DNA of 27,927 bases from positions 1 to 27,927 of the IMG/VR virus record IMGVR_UViG_3300009418_000088; one strand, given 5' to 3'. The stretch comes from a virus. The notes under the pieces are model-generated. The model was not told the DNA's origin. It worked only from the letters and a program-made list of their open reading frames with translations, and searched no databases. Shown piece by piece: positions 6,000 to 15,019 of the stretch; position 1 is the stretch's first letter; every line of letters starts with the position of its first letter. The position numbers were made by a program, and so were the translations under genes.

Positions 6000-8891
6000 T
6001 TAAATTCTATAATTAAATTGGACCCAGATATCGAAGGCTGCATCTACCCGACTCTCATCTACATTCTCATTCCCCCCGGCGTCAGTTAGATTTTGCCAGA
6101 ACGCTAGAGATGTACCCTCGGCAAATTCATGGAAAACATTTTCAAGTCCACTGTCTCCGTGACCAATTATTAGTAGGTCGAAGCTCCTCATGTTGTTGGC
6201 TTTTTCGGTTACTGTTGCCGCTGCAATAGGAAGAGTCATTCTGACGTATCCAGAAAGAGAATTGTCTGCACTGATTGTCAACTGCCCAAAGACGAAACAC
6301 ATATCTCCGATGACCCGGTAAGAAAGGGTACTAGCAGCAGCACTTATACCTAGGTTTCCTGAAGTACTTCCAGTAAGTGTTGGTTCATACTCGCCTTCCT
6401 CATAGTTATCAAAAACTTCACTTGTCAGGCCCGCATTGCTGTCGGCGGTTGCTGCGAAACTAATCCCTTTGCCGTTGGTCATAACAAGGTCGCTGGTAAT
6501 AGCAATGTCGCCACCAGCCTGGAACTCCATAACCTTGCTCCCAGCCGTAGCTGCGGCCCAGTTATTTGTACCAATTCTATAAAAGCCATTATCCAAGTCA
6601 TCAGCAAACGCAAGTCCGGGCGCACTAACTGCGCCATCGTCAGCGCCTATAATGTCACCGGATGCTAGGCCACCACCCGAAGCAGCAGCGGTGGCTGTCA
6701 CCCAATTGGTCGAACCGTCTGCCACATAAGTCCGTATGCCCCCCGCAGCTAACGTATTCGCATCCACTGCATTAGCAGAGCCGCCATCAATCGTGTCAGA
6801 GAAGCCGTTCCCAGGCCAAACTTGGAGCCGCTGGGCAGCGTCAGAGTTTATGATCGTGACTTCTTTGCCCGCCACAGCAGTCGGCAAAGCAACCCCGTCG
6901 TCGTCGCTGCCAACTACCGTCACGATATTAATATCTTTGGTTAAGGCCAGAGCCCCAGCCATGGTCTGTGTAGTTCCAGCAGTAAGACTCGTAGCCAGGG
7001 ACCGCTGTGTATGGCCGGTGGTCGTCAGGCCGGTGAATGTTGGACTGCCGCTACTAGTAACCCCCAGCGCATCGACATACGCTTTAATGGACTGCTGGGA
7101 GGCGACCTTCACGTCGGAATTAGAGCCCATGGCATCTTCGTCCAGCAGCCAAGCAGCACCAGACAGGCTGGTCATGTCATGCAGCCCATCGGGAGTTACG
7201 GCACGGGCAGCGTCAGTGCCAGTAGTAGTCTCAGCAGTAGTGGCTAGCTCCACAATTCCCGCTACCGTAGCACTAGCTGCGGGTTCGTCACTCGACTTGG
7301 TGTACCAGTTGGTCGCGTCAACACTAAAGTATGTACGGTCGCCACCAGGAGCCAAGGTGTTTGCATCAACCGCGTTAGCACTACCACCGTCGATAGCGTC
7401 ACCAGTCGCAGGCCAAATCTGGATTGTCTGAGCCGCGTCATCATTGATGATTTCAACCTTCGCTCCGGCAACTGCTGTAGGTAGCTTCACACCGTCGCCG
7501 TCCGTGCCTGACACGGTGACACGGTTGATGTCTGTCGTTAATGCAGTTGCTCCAGCTTGTGATTGTGTAGAGCCAGCCGTGATGGAATTGGTGACAGACT
7601 TTATTAGCGCCCCACTTATAGTGAGTCCCGTTAGTGTACCGACACTTGTTATATTAGCTTGTGCAGCCGTTGATAAAGTACCTACAAATGCAGTAGATGT
7701 GATACTAGTTGCACCTGTAACAACACCTGCGTCTACACTAATTGTACCATCTAATAAAATTGCTGAACCAGAAGCAGGTTCAATATTGATCGCTGCTCCA
7801 GAATCTAGAGTTAATACTCCTGCTGAATCAATATCTACCGTACCATCTGCTGTTATCTGAATATTACCTGCAGCAGCAGCATCATCAACTGTAACAAGAG
7901 AAAATGCACCATTTGCGGCAGCTGTCATAGTAACGGTATCGTCTGTATCACCAGTCATCACTATGACTTTACCGTTTAGATTAATATCATCTGCAACTAC
8001 ACTTCCACCAGTAATAGCACCAGTAGTGGTAATTGTGGAAGAACCAGTATTAATGGTACCAAATCCAGAGGTAATTGAACCACTATCTAAAGCCCCAACT
8101 GTTACAATACTTCCACCACCAACACTAGAAGATGCCATATATGTAGATACAGTATCAACATTGGTCATACGCATTGTACCAGCATCGTTAATAAGAATAC
8201 CATCGCCACTGGCTAGTGAGGTAGTACCTCTGGCAGTATCTCCGTCAATAAGATTTAACTCAGTCGTTGTTACCGAAGCACCATCAAGAATTTCTAGCTC
8301 TGCCTCACTAATTTCAGCACTACCAATAGTCACAGTTCCGGCAAAAGTTGCGTTAGCTCCAGAAAATGTTAGTGCGGTTGTAGTGCCAGATTTAAGGATT
8401 AGATTACCGCTTGTATTAGTAGCAGAACCAAAAGTTGTAGTAGCGTCCTTAAAGAATATATCACCACCATCAGCATCAAGAACGATATCACCAGCGGTAT
8501 CAAGAATTAAATCTCCAGTATCGTTCACTATATAAGAATTTGTTCCGCCATGATACAGATTCAAGTCTTCAGTTGCACCTAACGTCAAGCGTCCGGTAGC
8601 ACTATCGCCAGTTACATCATCAGCATCGGCATCAACATCAAGTTTAACTAAACCGCCTGAAGTTATGTTAGATGCTCCATTATCAATATTTCCAAATCCA
8701 GAAGTAATTGAGCCTACATTGAGAGCACCAGTCGCAACTAATAGTGGTCCCCCACCGGCAGTACCATCATGTGGATGTCCGGTTGTAGCATGGAATGCCG
8801 CAAGAATCGTATCAAATTCATCATTTGAATCATCGGCTGTGATGACATCCCCATCAACATATGTACTTTGTCGTGCGCTATAGACTGCCAT
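6000..8891 (-). CDS. Long tail fibre / receptor-binding protein
   Basis: A 963-aa low-complexity, beta-rich virion protein. The N-terminus (VITADDSNDEFDTILAAFHA, HPHDG) is typical of virion-attachment ends of marine phage fibres. The middle is a long Thr/Ser/Asp/Gly-rich shaft with repeats such as ITSGFGNI and ITSGFGTI. Two diverged ~95-residue copies of a domain (about residues 435-530 and 634-730) share DGV.LPTAVAG and GGSANAVDANTLA. The C-terminus has the FDNYEEGEYEPTLTGSTSGN motif seen in phage fibre tips. It likely sets host recognition. GGAGG upstream supports the start. The gene is compositionally split: AT-rich in the N-terminal ~430 residues, GC-richer afterwards. Confidence 0.85.
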   Translation of the reverse strand: MAVYSARQSTYVDGDVITADDSNDEFDTILAAFHATTGHPHDGTAGGGPLLVATGALNVGSITSGFGNIDNGASNITSGGLVKLDVDADADDVTGDSATGRLTLGATEDLNLYHGGTNSYIVNDTGDLILDTAGDIVLDADGGDIFFKDATTTFGSATNTSGNLILKSGTTTALTFSGANATFAGTVTIGSAEISEAELEILDGASVTTTELNLIDGDTARGTTSLASGDGILINDAGTMRMTNVDTVSTYMASSSVGGGSIVTVGALDSGSITSGFGTINTGSSTITTTGAITGGSVVADDINLNGKVIVMTGDTDDTVTMTAAANGAFSLVTVDDAAAAGNIQITADGTVDIDSAGVLTLDSGAAINIEPASGSAILLDGTISVDAGVVTGATSITSTAFVGTLSTAAQANITSVGTLTGLTISGALIKSVTNSITAGSTQSQAGATALTTDINRVTVSGTDGDGVKLPTAVAGAKVEIINDDAAQTIQIWPATGDAIDGGSANAVDANTLAPGGDRTYFSVDATNWYTKSSDEPAASATVAGIVELATTAETTTGTDAARAVTPDGLHDMTSLSGAAWLLDEDAMGSNSDVKVASQQSIKAYVDALGVTSSGSPTFTGLTTTGHTQRSLATSLTAGTTQTMAGALALTKDINIVTVVGSDDDGVALPTAVAGKEVTIINSDAAQRLQVWPGNGFSDTIDGGSANAVDANTLAAGGIRTYVADGSTNWVTATAAASGGGLASGDIIGADDGAVSAPGLAFADDLDNGFYRIGTNNWAAATAGSKVMEFQAGGDIAITSDLVMTNGKGISFAATADSNAGLTSEVFDNYEEGEYEPTLTGSTSGNLGISAAASTLSYRVIGDMCFVFGQLTISADNSLSGYVRMTLPIAAATVTEKANNMRSFDLLIIGHGDSGLENVFHEFAEGTSLAFWQNLTDAGGNENVDESRVDAAFDIWVQFNYRI

Positions 8892-10460
8892 TTACTTACG
8901 GCCTCCTTCTGTATATTCTATTTGAAATCCTAGAACAGTGAATGATGAATTAGTGCTGGTATCTGTAATTTTAAGGGCCACTGCAAATCCTGATCCTTCT
9001 ACCCATAAACGATCTAGTGCCATTGGATCTAGCGAGTACACAGAAGTTCCTCCATATGTTGTACTCGAAAAACCATAAGTAGAGATATGTGTTGGTGTAG
9101 TAATTGTATAAGCGGCGGGCTGTGCAATAGCCGTATTACCAAAATCATACTCAACATCTAATTTAGGAGCTATATAGCCTTCCCATTTAACATTGAGGGT
9201 AACGTGTTTAGGACGCTTACGTATTCCTGAATCCTGCATAATAATATCAGAAGAGCGCCAGATAGAAGGAATAGTTCCGCCACCAAACCCGGTACCAGTA
9301 ATATCAACTTCCTGTTGATAAATAAATCCATCATCCCAACCACCATGTAATACAGTCTCAACACCAGCGATATAATCACTAGTCGCATATGAGGGTTTAA
9401 TACCTTTCATATCCGAGTATTCCCATCCTGTACCTTCTGCTCCAGCAGCCCCTTTTAATACAGCAATAAGACCAGGGCTATTTGCCTCTAAAAGACTTAT
9501 GCCAGCTTCTGCATCATCTTTTGCAGACCACCATAGACGATACTGACTTTTATTTCTAACTAGATTAGAACTAAAGACATAGTTTGTTTCACCTAATCCT
9601 CTAATACGTTCTTGGACTTGCTTTGAAATAGAACTTAAGTTAATATCGTCAATTCTGGCAGTACCAGAAACAGGACGTAATCCATCAGGGGATAAGAAGA
9701 TTAGATCACCACCGACTTCCTGAATTGTCCATCCAGAAACACACCCAATATCGTCTGCAACATCTTTAATAGCAAAATTTTCTCTATTATCACCTATCAA
9801 TTTATAAATTGATTTTGCACAGAAAATATATAGTTCATCACGGAAAGATTTAAGCTTTACCCCAGTATCAGGTACTATAAACTCCATAGAACCATTAGCA
9901 GGATCAAAATCATTTGGTACAAATGGTGCAGATACTGTTATTGTATTACCTTGAAGGTAAAAGAAATGATCTTTATGCTCAACTACATCAGTAGGATTAG
10001 TAGGTGCAGTACCTTCTCCACTACCGAGTGCACCATTCATTAAGGTGTAAGTTGATCCATCCCACGTAGCAGCAGGGTTTGTTCCTGCTGTACCAGAGGC
10101 CATAATAATTGTTTCAGTACCGTTTAAATTGAACTTATCAAAGTGATATCTACCAGTAGAAGTACGGCCCGTTGTAATAGAAGTCCAACCTGATCCAGAA
10201 CCATATTGAACATTAGCCCCACGACAGGCAATAACATTAGTACCTAATGTAGTAATACCTAATACATTACCAGAACCTGTAAGTGCATTAGAATCATATT
10301 TTTTAAAGCCACTCATGCGACGATAGCCACCTGCTATATTGGCTTCATAGTTCTGTAATATTATAGCAGCGCCGTAAGGCATATCCTTACTGCTGTGATC
10401 TAGTAGTAAACCACCACCACACGCTACTTCAAGAAATTTAGCTTGGCCAGTATAAGGCAT
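8892..10460 (-). CDS. Tail nozzle / DNA-stabilisation-type protein (P22 gp10-like role)
   Basis: A 522-aa virion protein with repeated short beta motifs suggestive of a propeller: VLGITTLGTNVIACRGANV, VKLKSFRDELYIFCAKSIYK, EVGGDLIFLSPDGLRPVSG. The FRDELYIFC.KSIYK...D stretch resembles the part of P22 gp10 and podoviral nozzle proteins that plugs the head after packaging. The similarity is by pattern and position, between adaptor and fibre, not by confident alignment. Its ATG overlaps the adaptor stop as TAATG. A tail tube B-type protein is the alternative. Confidence 0.6.
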   Translation of the reverse strand: MPYTGQAKFLEVACGGGLLLDHSSKDMPYGAAIILQNYEANIAGGYRRMSGFKKYDSNALTGSGNVLGITTLGTNVIACRGANVQYGSGSGWTSITTGRTSTGRYHFDKFNLNGTETIIMASGTAGTNPAATWDGSTYTLMNGALGSGEGTAPTNPTDVVEHKDHFFYLQGNTITVSAPFVPNDFDPANGSMEFIVPDTGVKLKSFRDELYIFCAKSIYKLIGDNRENFAIKDVADDIGCVSGWTIQEVGGDLIFLSPDGLRPVSGTARIDDINLSSISKQVQERIRGLGETNYVFSSNLVRNKSQYRLWWSAKDDAEAGISLLEANSPGLIAVLKGAAGAEGTGWEYSDMKGIKPSYATSDYIAGVETVLHGGWDDGFIYQQEVDITGTGFGGGTIPSIWRSSDIIMQDSGIRKRPKHVTLNVKWEGYIAPKLDVEYDFGNTAIAQPAAYTITTPTHISTYGFSSTTYGGTSVYSLDPMALDRLWVEGSGFAVALKITDTSTNSSFTVLGFQIEYTEGGRK

Positions 10461-11563
10461 TAACTACTAAATATACTATTATGATGACCAGATCTAGCAC
10501 TCATACGAGAAGTCATTTCATCTTTACGGTTAATCATTTCGATACGCATTCGTTTTATTCCTTGCGCGGCTCTATTTTGTGAACGGTCATGAAATGAAGG
10601 ATCAGACAAATGCTCAAATGCATACATCTTAGCTTGTTCAACAACTACCCAAGCCCATTGATCAGGAATAATCATCTCACTGCCATGAACTGTTAGTTCT
10701 GCGGGAATAGTCCAGTAGTCATAGGAAACTTCCCAGTTACCCTGATTAGGTAAAGGTGTGATACCATAATAATCATTTTGAGTTTCATATACAAAATTAG
10801 GATATCCCATTTGAGATGTACTAGGAACATTATCTTGTCCCTGTTGCAATTCTCTCCATACATCTAGAGACTTAAAGGTAAGTTTTTGGCCTTCTCTATT
10901 CTCACGAATACGAATGAAGTCAATATCAACCGCAGTAGTAGATGTATTAGTGAAACTTATATATGTAGCAGTAGCTGTAGCTGTAAAAGAAAACTCTTTA
11001 AGTTCCCCTTCACCATCATCACCTAAAGCATATTCTGTCGAGGATATTTCTGTGCCACCAGACGTGGTACCTACTCTAACAGTAACTGCATTAGAAAGAT
11101 GTCTAAACAACGCATTATATTCTCTATTAATCACTGTACTGATAGACTGGGTAATGCCACCAATATCAGTTCCATCACCAGTTAAACGTGCACGACCATT
11201 TCCTGTAGAAGTATATGCAGCAGCACCAGAGCCAGCATTAATAGCAGTCCAACTAGTAATATTAGAAGTAAACTCTCCATTAGTAACTTCATTAATAGGT
11301 TGAATATAAAAAGAATCCCAGTCAACTGTACGATTTGTTTGTAACGCAATTGTACCAGTAGCCGGGATCAATGTATCAGAACGAGTAGCATAGTTAAATG
11401 GCCACTCAAGTTCTGCTCCTATGATATCTTTGATAGCCTGATTTACATCATTCTGTACTGTAAGTTGAATACCAACAGAGGTAGGAAAAGTAGTGGATGT
11501 AAGACTAGGTTCATTAATAGCTTTAAGGACATTATTGGTTAACGTAAGAAAAGTTGTAGCCAT
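10460..11563 (-). CDS. Head-tail adaptor / tail tube A-like protein with inserted jelly-roll-like domain
   Basis: A 367-aa protein. Residues 1-92 (FLTLTNNVLKAINEP, VQNDVNQAIKDIIGAELEWP, then strands with DWDSFYIQPIN) and residues 223-367 (KSLDVWRELQQGQ, ending in basic helices RIEMINRKDEMTSRMSA) match the layout of podoviral adaptor/gatekeeper proteins that sit under the portal. Between them, residues about 94-222 (GEFTSNITSWTAINAG ... VDIDFIRIRE) read like a carbohydrate-binding jelly roll inserted in a loop. AGGA precedes the ATG. It lies just upstream of the nozzle-like gene in the expected order. Confidence 0.68.
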   Translation of the reverse strand: MATTFLTLTNNVLKAINEPSLTSTTFPTSVGIQLTVQNDVNQAIKDIIGAELEWPFNYATRSDTLIPATGTIALQTNRTVDWDSFYIQPINEVTNGEFTSNITSWTAINAGSGAAAYTSTGNGRARLTGDGTDIGGITQSISTVINREYNALFRHLSNAVTVRVGTTSGGTEISSTEYALGDDGEGELKEFSFTATATATYISFTNTSTTAVDIDFIRIRENREGQKLTFKSLDVWRELQQGQDNVPSTSQMGYPNFVYETQNDYYGITPLPNQGNWEVSYDYWTIPAELTVHGSEMIIPDQWAWVVVEQAKMYAFEHLSDPSFHDRSQNRAAQGIKRMRIEMINRKDEMTSRMSARSGHHNSIFSS

Positions 11564-11577
11564 TTAATTTCCTTTTG

Positions 11578-12108
11578 TTACTTGTAGTAACCCCAGATAG
11601 TGGTAAAAGCAGCAGTCGCTGCCGTTACAAGATCAACGCCGATAGATTGATTATTTCCTAGAACAACAGCATTTTTCATATCAAACTGATTAGGAGTATT
11701 AGCTAATACTTTTGTATGAAATACAATGTTACCTTGAGTATTAGCTGTTTCATCACCTTTAGCTGTAGCAAATGCAATACCGCCAACATTGTTATTCAAA
11801 TTTGTAGCAACAATTGCTGTGCCAGTAGGGGTAAAAGTAGCACCATTTGTTAAGTGAACAGTAACTTCACTAGCTGTATCAGAAACAAATTCAATTTGCG
11901 AAATATGCAAATTTTTAGTTGCATGTGTATTCTGAACAAGAATAATAGTATCTGCAGCATCTGGGTCATACGTTACGTTAGACCACGCCCATGAGTCACC
12001 ACTTTCTGAATAATGTTCAAGAGAATTTTGGATAACTGATGTAGTTTCGGCACGACCGTCTACATCAACATTAAGGACGTTGCCGCCAGTTGCACCTTCT
12101 AATTTCAT
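11578..12108 (-). CDS. Beta-rich structural protein
   Basis: A 176-aa Thr/Ala/Asn-rich protein with alternating strands (AADTIILVQNTHATKNLHIS, EVTVHLTNGATFTPTGTAIV) and no charged helices, the look of a virion decoration or head-surface protein. It starts at a TAATG overlap with the 70-aa gene upstream and precedes the adaptor gene. The motif order ILVQN...L.I..I.F......VTV....G resembles the neighbouring 119-aa and 205-aa proteins, suggesting related folds. No family name is recognised. Confidence 0.65.
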   Translation of the reverse strand: MKLEGATGGNVLNVDVDGRAETTSVIQNSLEHYSESGDSWAWSNVTYDPDAADTIILVQNTHATKNLHISQIEFVSDTASEVTVHLTNGATFTPTGTAIVATNLNNNVGGIAFATAKGDETANTQGNIVFHTKVLANTPNQFDMKNAVVLGNNQSIGVDLVTAATAAFTTIWGYYK

Positions 12109-12320
12109 TATATTAATCCTTTTGTATCTTCAGTGTTAAAATCTTCATTTGTTATAGATGTTAAATGTAGTACAACTAATTTAAGTAACTCATTCGTATC
12201 ATCTTGTTTACTTCCTACATCATAATCAAAGACAGCGGATCGCTCAATATTTCCCTTATCAACGATTGTAGGATCACGAGCAATAGCTGAACGGGGTTTC
12301 CCCGTGCGCCAAATAGGCAT
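12108..12320 (-). CDS. Small hypothetical structural-operon protein
   Basis: A 70-aa protein between two beta-rich virion genes, with both ends joined by TAATG overlaps. The N-terminus is basic (MPIWRTGKPRSAIAR) and the C-terminal half is a Leu-rich helix (NELLKLVVLHLTSITNED) that could form a dimer or coiled coil. It could be a virion accessory or assembly factor. No known motif was seen. Confidence 0.6.
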   Translation of the reverse strand: MPIWRTGKPRSAIARDPTIVDKGNIERSAVFDYDVGSKQDDTNELLKLVVLHLTSITNEDFNTEDTKGLI

Positions 12321-12679
12321 TAGCCAGTCTTATCTCTTGCGCCATAGACTGTAAAAGTCAAGGCATTACTAACACTTGTTCTAACTGCAACATTACCTTG
12401 GCTTCTACCAATCATCCAAAATTCTTCTTCTATTGTTACTGTCTCACCTGCATCAATGGGACTATCCCAGAACAGTGCAGTAGTTTCATCATATGTAGAA
12501 CCATTATCGTCGTGAAAAATTCTGAAGGTTGCAGCATCTCCAGAAGTATTACATACTACAAACTTACGTATCTCAATTCTAAATTGAGATCTAGGGGCAT
12601 ATATAGAGGCAGCAGTAGTAGTCGATGGACGTGACTGCGCCAGCTGTTGCCCTGAAATTCTGTTTACTATTGTCGCCAT
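12320..12679 (-). CDS. Beta-sandwich-like structural protein
   Basis: A 119-aa protein. IRKFVVCNTSGDAATFRIFH, then a D-x-G loop, ALFWDSPIDAGETVTIEEEF and VRTSVSNALTFTVYG form a regular series of strands typical of small virion surface or decoration proteins. It is preceded by a GC-rich hairpin (12692-12711) that separates it from the decoration-like gene upstream, so it may be expressed at a lower level. No family name is recognised. Confidence 0.62.
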   Translation of the reverse strand: MATIVNRISGQQLAQSRPSTTTAASIYAPRSQFRIEIRKFVVCNTSGDAATFRIFHDDNGSTYDETTALFWDSPIDAGETVTIEEEFWMIGRSQGNVAVRTSVSNALTFTVYGARDKTG

Positions 12680-12691
12680 TAGTAGATTAGA

Positions 12692-12711
12692 GAGGGGGAA
12701 TTACCCCCCTC
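12692..12711 (-). terminator. GC-rich intercistronic hairpin
   Basis: Read leftward, GAGGGGG(G) and CCCCCTC pair around a TAATT loop, giving a seven-pair stem with one bulge between the genes at 12729-13187 and 12320-12679. No uridine run follows, so it is more likely a leaky attenuator or an mRNA-end stabiliser for the abundant capsid transcripts than a full terminator. Confidence 0.4.
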
Positions 12712-12728
12712 CCTTATCCATTTCTTAT

Positions 12729-13187
12729 TTAGGCCCAAGTCGAATTATCAGTGGTATTTCCAACAGGTTTAATGTCACTACAGATAGCCCACACTCGGAG
12801 CTTAGCATTAGTAGGATCATCAACCGAGATTAACAGATCAATAGTATCTGCTGATGCATACGTATGCCCAAGGGCAGACGTAGTAGCCACTGATGCACTA
12901 ACACCAGTTGCAGCAATTGTAGTAGATGCAACAAACCTATTAGGATCAACACCATCACCAAGCTCAACCTGAGCAGAGGTATTAGTTGTTTCGGCAGTCA
13001 GGATTTCGTAACCAGCACCACTAACGTGGGTAGAAGCTGGAAGTTTCAGTACCTGTACTGTATCAGTCGTACCAATTGTTACTGCCGCAGCAATAACAGC
13101 AAAGTCTACGACTTTTTCAAGAATATATGGAGTCCGCGCCGACGCTGGTTGACCAGCAGTAGGGGCGGCTGCAGCAATTGTAGCCAT
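12729..13187 (-). CDS. Capsid decoration or head-associated protein
   Basis: A 152-aa Ala/Thr-rich protein encoded immediately downstream of the major capsid gene. The core VVDFAVIAAAVTIGTTDTVQ, VLKLPASTHVSGAGYEILTA, then SAQVELGDGVDPNRFVAS is a pattern I associate with head-decoration or head-fibre proteins in marine phages, all strands and turns. AGGAAA precedes the ATG. High expression is expected because it is co-transcribed with the coat gene. Its exact position on the virion is inferred only from gene order. Confidence 0.68.
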   Translation of the reverse strand: MATIAAAAPTAGQPASARTPYILEKVVDFAVIAAAVTIGTTDTVQVLKLPASTHVSGAGYEILTAETTNTSAQVELGDGVDPNRFVASTTIAATGVSASVATTSALGHTYASADTIDLLISVDDPTNAKLRVWAICSDIKPVGNTTDNSTWA

Positions 13188-13210
13188 AATTTATTTTCCT
13201 TTCCTATCTA

Positions 13211-14146
13211 TTAGTCAATCACGTAGTAGCCAGTACCTAGAGTCTCGGTACGCAGCGTCTTGCGACCAAAAAGGTGCAAACCACGAGTTTTGTCCCCAAA
13301 GAAATCTTCTGAACGAAGCACTTCAGTTTTTGCAATCTGCGATGCAGTTGCAGTAGACGACATATGACCGAAAAGGATCGAATTGGTTGCAGAACTCGCA
13401 GCCGGTAGATTTCGGGACATATAGCAGCGGAAACCTCGGATAAGTCCTTCGGTTACGCGGCCATTACGAAGTTTAGAATCGCTATCGCTTGAGAAGTCAC
13501 GATCCAAAAGTTTCGAGTTTTCGTCTTCCATAATTTCCCAGAAGTCTGGGGGAGCAACGAACCAACGGTTATCCTCTGGTGCGTCTTGATCGTTAAGTTG
13601 GCGACGGGCACGAGCCATCATGCGGAGAGGGGAAACCTCACCAGCACCATAGCCAAGGTCCATAGCAGCAGATGTAGAAGTAATATCACCAGTTGACGTA
13701 GCAGAGTCAGAACCGACAATATTACCTGATGGAGCCTGACCACGCATATAGGAAAGAACAGCTGAGTCAAAGGTGTTACGTAGCGAGTACGCAGCAGACC
13801 CAATTGCCATATCCGTCCAATTAATGTGGGCAACCTTAGCTTCAATGTCATCAACAGCAAACTGGAAATAGTTTGCCTGATCAACAGTCAAGGTTAGCTG
13901 ATCATCAGCAAGTTGTTCAGTATTTAGGCTCAACCCTCGTGTGTAAGCCGTAACACTAATGGTTGGTTCTTTAATAATACGAACTGTATCACCAAAGTTA
14001 GCAATTTCACCGAAATAATCGGTGTTAGTAATGTCTGATACAACAGCAACTTTTCTAAGAAACTTTTGTACATTTTTAGAGTAGATTTCAGGGATGAAAT
14101 TACCTGATGGCAGATTGTTCCATCCTCCTGTATTAGCTACAGTCAT
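13211..14146 (-). CDS. Major capsid protein
   Basis: A 311-aa coat protein, presumably of the HK97 fold. The N-terminal IPEIYSKNVQKFLRKVAVVS, then GDTVRIIKEPTISVTAYTRG (around residues 53-72) and the helical YFQFAVDDIEAKVAHINW segment are characteristic of podoviral coat proteins. The C-terminal ILFGHMSSTATASQIAKTEV, then LHLFGRKTLRTETLG resembles the closing strands of that family. It follows the scaffold gene and has AAGGAG 7 nt before the ATG, in keeping with strong translation. Its codon use is more even than that of the AT-rich neighbours, as expected for the most expressed gene. Confidence 0.9.
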   Translation of the reverse strand: MTVANTGGWNNLPSGNFIPEIYSKNVQKFLRKVAVVSDITNTDYFGEIANFGDTVRIIKEPTISVTAYTRGLSLNTEQLADDQLTLTVDQANYFQFAVDDIEAKVAHINWTDMAIGSAAYSLRNTFDSAVLSYMRGQAPSGNIVGSDSATSTGDITSTSAAMDLGYGAGEVSPLRMMARARRQLNDQDAPEDNRWFVAPPDFWEIMEDENSKLLDRDFSSDSDSKLRNGRVTEGLIRGFRCYMSRNLPAASSATNSILFGHMSSTATASQIAKTEVLRSEDFFGDKTRGLHLFGRKTLRTETLGTGYYVID

Positions 14147-14167
14147 TTTTATTTCTCCTTAATTAAA

Positions 14168-15019
14168 TTATCCATTAATAATCCGCCCTTCTTTAATTGC
14201 CAAATTAAGGTCATCTTCGAGAGCTTCATATTGTCCCTGAGTCATGTTCTGAATCTCAGATCGTTTATAAACTCGCCCTTGTGAATTTTTAACGGATTGT
14301 CCGCTATTTGTTGGTACAAGGGAAGCTGCGGCTTTTTTATTTACATTATTGTTTCTGGTCTTGCCGCTTGAACCTGTTTCAGCTAAATAGAAGTCAATTT
14401 TTTCTGATAACAAACCTGCATCATCTGGGTTTTCATAAATCTCGTCTTGTGTCTTTTGAGATTTACTTGCTGCCCATTCATGGAAAGCATCACTTGTAGT
14501 AATCTCTTCCCAATTAGAATGTCTACGCAATAAAGCTTTCTCTGCCGCACTACGCTTAGATTCATTATCTTTTTCTATAAGAGTGTTTTTAAGCTTCGCA
14601 ATTTCTTTGTCGCGTTCTACTGACTCTCTTCGGATCAGACTATTAACAAGATTATAGGCATCAGGTTGATCGGTAATGAATTGTTGCAACGCTTCATCAG
14701 TTAAGAGAGGCCCAGATGGGGTAGTCTCATCGAGTTTAGCCCTCATAGTGGCTAATTCATCCTGGTACTTATTTTCAATGTCCGCTTTTTCTTTTGCTGA
14801 GAACTTACGAAGGTTAGCATAACGTGAGGCCCAAGTCTTTTCGGCCTTACCTAACTCTTGATCATTAGCAGCGGCGGCAATTTGCTTGTCTTCTTTCTGT
14901 TCTTCTGTTTCTTGAGTAGCTTTAACATATCCTCCACGAGTAGTTAAGACAACATTATCATCTTGTTCCGCTTCAGACTGGTCGGCACTCTTATACATTT
15001 GACGTTCTATATTAGACAT
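14168..15019 (-). CDS. Scaffolding protein
   Basis: A 283-aa acidic, helical protein directly upstream of the major capsid gene, which is the standard scaffold position. It has Glu/Lys/Gln-rich helices (ETEEQKEDKQIAAAANDQEL, KEKADIENKYQDELATMRAK), a middle TDQPDAYNLVNSLIRRESV and a C-terminal IQNMTQGQYEALEDDLNLAI helix, which is where scaffolds usually touch the coat. I chose the ATG at 15019 because GGAG lies 8 nt upstream. The frame's earlier ATG at 15058 has no ribosome-binding site and would add 13 atypical residues. Confidence 0.82.
   Translation of the reverse strand: MSNIERQMYKSADQSEAEQDDNVVLTTRGGYVKATQETEEQKEDKQIAAAANDQELGKAEKTWASRYANLRKFSAKEKADIENKYQDELATMRAKLDETTPSGPLLTDEALQQFITDQPDAYNLVNSLIRRESVERDKEIAKLKNTLIEKDNESKRSAAEKALLRRHSNWEEITTSDAFHEWAASKSQKTQDEIYENPDDAGLLSEKIDFYLAETGSSGKTRNNNVNKKAAASLVPTNSGQSVKNSQGRVYKRSEIQNMTQGQYEALEDDLNLAIKEGRIING

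Noticed and set aside
6736-8535. Long plus-strand open frames opposite the tail fibre (6736-7431, 7444-7860, 7963-8535).
   Set aside because: They are antisense to a clear 963-aa fibre gene. Their Val/Ser/Pro-rich content is what the opposite strand of Thr/Asp/Gly repeats produces, and they lack ribosome-binding sites.
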